From Flavobacterium johnsoniae (GTDB lineage: Bacteria > Bacteroidota > Bacteroidia > Flavobacteriales > Flavobacteriaceae), in the NCBI RefSeq assembly GCF_001879205.1, contig NZ_MLFK01000002.1, positions 186,001 to 250,000 of the forward strand: a stretch of 64,000 nucleotides of DNA, read 5' to 3'. Shown here piece by piece: positions 59,415 to 64,000 of this stretch; within the stretch, counting starts at the first letter, position 1; every line of letters starts with the position of its first letter. The notes under the pieces are model-generated. The model did not search any database and was not told the DNA's origin. It worked only from the letters and a program-made list of their open reading frames with translations. Position numbers and translations under genes: made by a program.

Positions 59415-59987
59415 CTACAAATTATCTATAACTGACGTTAAGCGCTCTGTAATTTCTTCGATAGTTCCAATACCGTTTACAGCATGAAACTTATTTTGCT
59501 CTTTATAATATCCAATTAATGGAGCTGTTTTTTCATTATATTCCTGATATCTTACGCGAATTTTTTCTTCATCCTGATCATCAGCTCTTCCGCTTGTTTT
59601 TCCTCTTTCAAGTAAACGTGCTACCAAAATTTCATCATCAGCCTCTAACGCAATTGTAGCTGTTACGCTGGACCCAATTGTTGGTAAAAATTTATCTAAA
59701 GCCTCTGCCTGTTCTAAAGTTCTTGGATATCCGTCGAACAAAAATCCTGCAGTATCAGGGTGTTTTTTTACTTCATCTATTAACATTGCTGTGGTCACCT
59801 CGCAAGGAACTAATTCGCCGTTGTCCATAAAAACTCTGGCTTTTTTACCTAGTTCAGTATCATTTTTTAAATTAAAACGGAAAATATCTCCTGTTGAAAG
59901 GTGTGTTAAATTGTATTTTTCTTTTAAAAATTCTGCCTGAGTTCCTTTTCCTGCTCCTGGCTTTCCAAATAAAACAATGTTAATCAT
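59415..59987 (-). CDS. adk: Adenylate kinase (short form)
   Basis: Interconverts ATP, ADP and AMP. It has 190 residues. The P-loop is GKPGAGKGTQAEFL (about 8-21); the NMP-binding site is LSTGDIFRFNLK; FLFDGYPRTLEQAE is the signature. The LID is the short type, without zinc cysteines. In many bacteria adk follows secY; here it lies 47 kb from secY, near hpt and obgE. Confidence 0.97.
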   Translation of the reverse strand: MINIVLFGKPGAGKGTQAEFLKEKYNLTHLSTGDIFRFNLKNDTELGKKARVFMDNGELVPCEVTTAMLIDEVKKHPDTAGFLFDGYPRTLEQAEALDKFLPTIGSSVTATIALEADDEILVARLLERGKTSGRADDQDEEKIRVRYQEYNEKTAPLIGYYKEQNKFHAVNGIGTIEEITERLTSVIDNL

Positions 59988-60062
59988 AATACGTTTGAGT
60001 TGTGTGACTTCTTATTTTTTGAAGAAGTTTAAAATGAATATATAGTTGTGTTTTGTTTAATG

Positions 60063-60593
60063 TTATTCTGCTAATTTATATACTTCTGTCAGGTTTCGTC
60101 CCAGGCCGTTATAGTCTAATCCGTAGCCCACAATAAATTTATTCGGAATTCTGATTCCGATATAATCAATCTTAATGTCTTTTTTATATGCTTCTGGTTT
60201 AAAGAACAAAGTCGCCACTTTAAAGTGTTTTACATTTTGTGCTTTAAACAAGTGCTTTAATTCTTCAAGTGTATTTCCTGTATCAATAATATCTTCAATT
60301 ATGATAACGGTTCTGCCAGACAAATCCTGATTAATTCCAATTAATTCTTTAACAGAATTTGTTGTCTCAGTCCCCTCATAAGATGCCATTTTCACAAAGG
60401 AAACCTCACATTGGCTTTTATACTTTTTCAGAAAATCGGCAACAACCATAAATGCGCCATTCAAAACTCCAATAAAAATTGGAGTATCATCTCCAAAATC
60501 ATCTTGTACTTGTGCAGCTAATTTGGTTAAAGCAAAATCAATTTCCTTAGCCGAAATAAACGGAACAAATTGTTTATCGTGAAGTTGTATCAT
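60063..60593 (-). CDS. hpt: Hypoxanthine phosphoribosyltransferase
   Basis: Purine salvage: hypoxanthine or guanine plus PRPP to IMP or GMP. It has 176 residues from the ATG at 60593 (MIQLHDKQFVPFISAKEID). The frame is open for nine more codons, but the upstream sequence is not family-like. The PRPP loop VIIIEDIIDTGNTLEEL is present, and IGVLNGAFMVVADF is the other signature. It has its own likely -7 box and precedes adk. Confidence 0.95.
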   Translation of the reverse strand: MIQLHDKQFVPFISAKEIDFALTKLAAQVQDDFGDDTPIFIGVLNGAFMVVADFLKKYKSQCEVSFVKMASYEGTETTNSVKELIGINQDLSGRTVIIIEDIIDTGNTLEELKHLFKAQNVKHFKVATLFFKPEAYKKDIKIDYIGIRIPNKFIVGYGLDYNGLGRNLTEVYKLAE

Positions 60594-60617
60594 TATTTTT
60601 AATTTTAAAATAATGGA

Positions 60618-60625
60618 CAAAGATA
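60618..60625 (-). promoter_or_regulatory. Possible -7 element for hpt
   Basis: TATCTTTG on the minus strand matches TAnnTTTG, 24 nt before the hpt ATG. A well-spaced -33 box is not seen. Confidence 0.35.
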
Positions 60626-60779
60626 CAGAATTACAACCAATCTGCCCACATGAAAATATATTCAGAATGTGACTTTTTTACGAATGTTAAATATCAGTTA
60701 ATAATTACAAATGCTTTCTTACAGGTATTTTTTAATTCACTAAATTGTTGTTGAATAACCATTTAACTCCAAAATACCA

Positions 60780-62051
60780 ATGAAAAATTTCTTACCACTA
60801 TTTTCTATATCGTTATTATTATTAATGACGGCCTGCAACGGACAAGTTAAAAAAGAAGAAAAAGAAGCGCTGGCAAAACAACCCGGAAATGTTGTAAAAA
60901 CTGCTATTGGCGATATTACACTGCCTCCTCCTTATGCAACAGAATCTAAAACCAACAACAGTAAAGTTATCGGGTGGCCAAAAGACAAAACACCAAAAGC
61001 GTCGGAAGGCTTTATCGTTACCAAATTTGCAGATGGTTTTGAAAATCCACGCTGGACTTATATAGCACCAAACCAAGATATTTTTGTCGTAGAAAGCGGC
61101 ACACGCGCCAGCAAAAACCAAATTACGGTTTTGCGTGATAAAGACAAAGACGGAAAATTTGAAACCCGTGAAGTTTTTATTAAAAACTTAAACAAACCTT
61201 TTGGAATGCTGGAGCTAAAAGATTTTTTCTACATTGCAAACACAGATGGTTTATACCGTTATCCTTATAAAAACAATCCGCTTAAATTAGAAACCAAAGG
61301 CGAAAAAATTCTTGAACTTCCTGCTGGAGGTTACAACAATCACTGGACAAGAAATTTATTAGCCAGCCCTGATGGTTCTAAAATTTATGTTTCTGTAGGT
61401 TCAGGAAGTAATGTGGGAGAAAACGGAATGGATAAAGAAGTGCGCCGTGCTGCTATTTTAGAAATTAACCCTGATGGAACGGGAGAAAAAATATTTGCAT
61501 CAGGTCTTAGAAATCCTGTTGGAATGGATTGGAACCCTGTAAATAAAGAACTTTGGACCGCAGTAAATGAACGCGACGAATTGGGCGACGATTTAGTACC
61601 GGATTATATTACAAGTGTTAAAAAAGATGGTTTCTACGGATGGCCATATTCATACTTTGGAAGTATTCCTGATCCAAGGCTTAAAGGCCAGCGTAAAGAT
61701 CTGGTTGAAAAAGCAATTGTTCCGGATGTTCCGGTTGGGCCTCATACAGCATCGTTAGGATTAGCTTTTTATACTAAAGATACTTTCCCTGCTAAATACA
61801 AAAATGGTGCTTTTGTTGGACAGCATGGTTCCTGGAATCGTTCTAAAATTTCTGGTTATAAAGTCCTTTTCGTTCCTTTTAAAGACGGAAAACCTTCAGG
61901 AAAACCAGAAGATTTTTTAACCGGATTTATTTCTGATGAGAATAAAGCTGAAGTTTATGGGCGTCCGGTTGCCGTTACGGTTATGAACGATGGATCGCTT
62001 TTGGTCAATGATGACAGCGGCAATACGATTTGGAAAGTTTCAGTTAAATAA
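60780..62051 (+). CDS. PQQ-type sorbosone dehydrogenase-like lipoprotein
   Basis: A 423-residue periplasmic or surface lipoprotein with a six-bladed beta-propeller of the glucose/sorbosone dehydrogenase family. Lipobox MTAC with Cys19. Propeller landmarks are FENPRWTYIAPNQDIFVVE, GGYNNHWTRNLLASPDGSKIYVSVGSGSN, SGLRNPVGMDWNPVNKELWTAVNERDELGDD and GQHGSWNRSKISGYKV, each quoted here by their cores NHWTRNL, GLRNPVGM and GQHGSWNR. The enzyme probably oxidises a sugar, but the substrate and the use of PQQ are not shown. Confidence 0.85.
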   Translation: MKNFLPLFSISLLLLMTACNGQVKKEEKEALAKQPGNVVKTAIGDITLPPPYATESKTNNSKVIGWPKDKTPKASEGFIVTKFADGFENPRWTYIAPNQDIFVVESGTRASKNQITVLRDKDKDGKFETREVFIKNLNKPFGMLELKDFFYIANTDGLYRYPYKNNPLKLETKGEKILELPAGGYNNHWTRNLLASPDGSKIYVSVGSGSNVGENGMDKEVRRAAILEINPDGTGEKIFASGLRNPVGMDWNPVNKELWTAVNERDELGDDLVPDYITSVKKDGFYGWPYSYFGSIPDPRLKGQRKDLVEKAIVPDVPVGPHTASLGLAFYTKDTFPAKYKNGAFVGQHGSWNRSKISGYKVLFVPFKDGKPSGKPEDFLTGFISDENKAEVYGRPVAVTVMNDGSLLVNDDSGNTIWKVSVK

Positions 62052-62072
62052 AATTTCCATCTTCTACTAGTA

Positions 62073-62205
62073 TTAAACACATAGAAACATAGATTTATTT
62101 TTGTTAAAGATTGAAAAGAAAACTCGTTTTCGCACATTACTAATTTGTTTAGAAAAGTGCAACGCCTTTTTTGCCTCCCTTAATCTTATGTTGCTATGTG
62201 TTTTA
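62073..62205. repeat. Intergenic imperfect inverted repeat around CACATAG
   Basis: Left arm TTAAACACATAGAAACATAG (from 62073) and right arm CTTATGTTGCTATGTGTTTT (to about 62205), separated by about 85 nt. The arms agree at most positions. It fills the gap between the sorbosone dehydrogenase-like gene and the TonB receptor. Confidence 0.55.
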
Positions 62206-62234
62206 AAAAATCTGCCTTTTAACCCGACCTATTT

Positions 62235-64000
62235 ATGGCCTTAAATAAATGTTATCTTTTTCTTTTTGTGTGTTGTATTTTTCAAAACATTTCTGCACAA
62301 AAAAAAGAGAGCACCAGTATTGATTCTCTAAAAACTGAAAGAAGTTGTTATCAGCTCACTTCACATCAATAATAATTTATTAAACACACCAGCCTCTATT
62401 GGTATTCTTTCAAAAAAAGATTTACTTCAAAACAATACCACAGACATTACAACGGTAATCAATACAATTCCTGGTGTTTTTATGCAGTCTTCTAATTTTA
62501 CAACAACCCGAATTTCGATTCGTGGTATTGGCGCGCGAACGACCTACGGCACCAATAAAATCAGAGCTTTTTATGGCAGTATTCCACTGACTTCCGGAAA
62601 CAGTGAAACGGTTATTGATGATATCGATTTGGAAAACATCAATCAAATAGAAATTATAAAAGGACCTCTTTCGAGTATTTACGGTGCAGGTTTGGGCGGT
62701 GCTATTTTAATTTCACCCCAGCTTTCTAAAAATAACGGTCAAAGTGCAGGAATAAGTTCCGTTTTTGGTTCTTATGGCTTATTGAAAAACAGCTTGAATT
62801 ATAGTTTAGATGAAAAAGAAGGAAGCTTAAACATAAGTTATCATAATTTAAAAACCGATGGCTGGAGAGAAAACAATGCCTACAAAAGAGAGGGAATTAC
62901 GCTTGCGGGAGAATTATTCAGAAAGAAAAACAGTAAACTGACTTATATTTCAAATTATACTCATCTCGAGGCTTTTATCCCAAGCTCGATAAATAAAACT
63001 GCATTTGAAAACGATCCGAAATCCGGAGCACCAACCTGGGTGGCTTCAAAAGGATATAAAGAATACAAATCGACCTTGGGCGGATTAGCTTATGATTTTA
63101 AAATTAATGATAAGCTGAGTAATTCAACTTCGGTTTTTATCAATTACAAAGACAGCAACGAGCCCAGACCTTTTGATATTTTGCGTCAGTATACTTTTGC
63201 GGCTGGGGCCAGAACTCAATTCTCAGGAAACTTTAAAATTGGAAAAACAGAAAATAATTTTATCGCCGGAATCGAATATTTTACAGACACTTATAAAGGC
63301 AATACTTTTGAAAATCTGTATCAGCAAAATAATGGTTTGGGAAGTCTGCAAGGCGATCAGCTTACAGAAACGGGACAAAAGCGGCATTTCTATAATATCT
63401 TTTCGCAATGGAGAACTTTACTTTCGAAACAATTTGAAATTCAGGCTGGCTTAAATTACAACAAGACTAGATTTAACCTCAGCAATTATACAGAAAACAC
63501 CAATCAGGAATACCGTTATGACGGCATTTTTTCGCCGCAATTGTCTTTATTATTTAAGCCAAATTCACAACAAACCATTTACTTTTCGGCAAGCCGTGGA
63601 TTTTCACTGCCGGCAACAGAAGAAACCCTTACCAGTGAAGGCACAATAAATACAGATATAAAACCTGAAAATGGTTATAATTTTGAGCTTGGCGGCAAAT
63701 TCTACTTCTTCAATAAAAATCTGTACACTGAAATTGCCATTTACCGAATGGAAATTAAAGATTTATTAGTCGCAAAAAGAGTTGGAGAAGATCAATATGT
63801 GGGTTTAAATGCAGGGAAAACATTTCATGAAGGAATCGAAATTACTTTAAATCACAATTGGCAGATAAATAATTCATTATCTCTTAACTCTTATCTGGCG
63901 GGATCATTGGGCAATTATGAATTTAAAGAATTTATTGATAACGGAAACGATTATTCCGGAAACAAACTAACCGGAGTAGCAGCCAATAAAATCAATGCGG
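62235..64000 (+). pseudogene. TonB-dependent receptor, frameshifted and running off the window
   Basis: Reading from the ATG at 62235 gives a signal-peptide-like N-terminus ending SAQKKESTSIDSLKTE, then a stop. One extra A at 62338-62340 shifts the frame. After removing it, reading resumes as EVVISSLHINNNLLNTPASI, the usual receptor N-terminus, and stays open to the window end. The plug has IPGVFMQSSNFTTTRISIRG and IEIIKGPLSSIYGAGLGGA. The barrel includes SASRGFSLPATEETL and KPENGYNFELGGKFYF. It has no CarboxypepD_reg domain, so it is a siderophore-type receptor rather than SusC-type. It may be a true pseudogene or a base-call error. Confidence 0.8.

Noticed and set aside
62300..62310. The A-run at 62300-62306 as the site of the TonB-receptor frameshift
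   Set aside because: Removing one A here leads to a stop within about 40 nt, while removing it at 62338-62340 restores the expected TEEVVISS sequence.

Overview
The window is a chromosomal segment of a Bacteroidota bacterium, almost certainly a Flavobacterium or close relative. The DNA is AT-rich. Starts lack Shine-Dalgarno sequences and usually sit behind A-rich leaders. The clearest promoters match the Bacteroidota TTTG / TAnnTTTG pattern. SusC/SusD pairs, CarboxypepD_reg-like domains, an S46 dipeptidyl-peptidase and an alpha-2-macroglobulin are all typical of this group. I see no rRNA, tRNA, CRISPR array, prophage or insertion sequence.

Layout. 1-7.7 kb is housekeeping: partial recR, a CoA-binding protein, a MarC-family membrane protein, two guanidino-group hydrolases, gltA, eno and carA. 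7.9-25.3 kb, all on the minus strand, is the ribosomal super-cluster. It is split by a strong terminator and a new promoter into rpsL-rpsG-fusA-rpsJ and rplC through rplQ, including secY, infA, rpmJ and rpoA. 25.5-38.2 kb is an outer-membrane/nutrient region on the plus strand: an Omp85-like protein, two SusC/SusD pairs and two further lipoproteins. 38.2-47 kb is mixed: rlmB, a DUF2490 barrel, rhomboid, rarA, yjjG-like, radC, DUF1287, mpl and two unknown secreted proteins. 47-56 kb holds a 2165-residue alpha-2-macroglobulin carrying an internal CarboxypepD_reg plus TonB-plug segment, facing a DPP7-type peptidase. 56-64 kb has a small barrel protein, obgE, a CNNM/CorC protein, adk, hpt, a sorbosone-dehydrogenase-like lipoprotein and a frameshifted TonB receptor that runs off the end.

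How it works together. The ribosomal cluster gives most of the core translation proteins plus SecY and RNA polymerase alpha. Promoters fitting the Bacteroidota consensus precede rpsL and rplC, and hairpins lie in the rpsK-rpsD and rpoA-rplQ gaps. The SusC/SusD pairs should form TonB-driven uptake complexes, but no glycosidase, protease or regulator accompanies them, so the substrate is unknown. The two susC genes share a positioned two-block leader.

Most worth a second look: the plug-without-barrel inside the alpha-2-macroglobulin, the shared susC leader, the structured rpsD leader, the uncoupling of rpsJ from rplC, the Omp85-like gene divergent from rpsL, and the single-base frameshift in the last TonB receptor.
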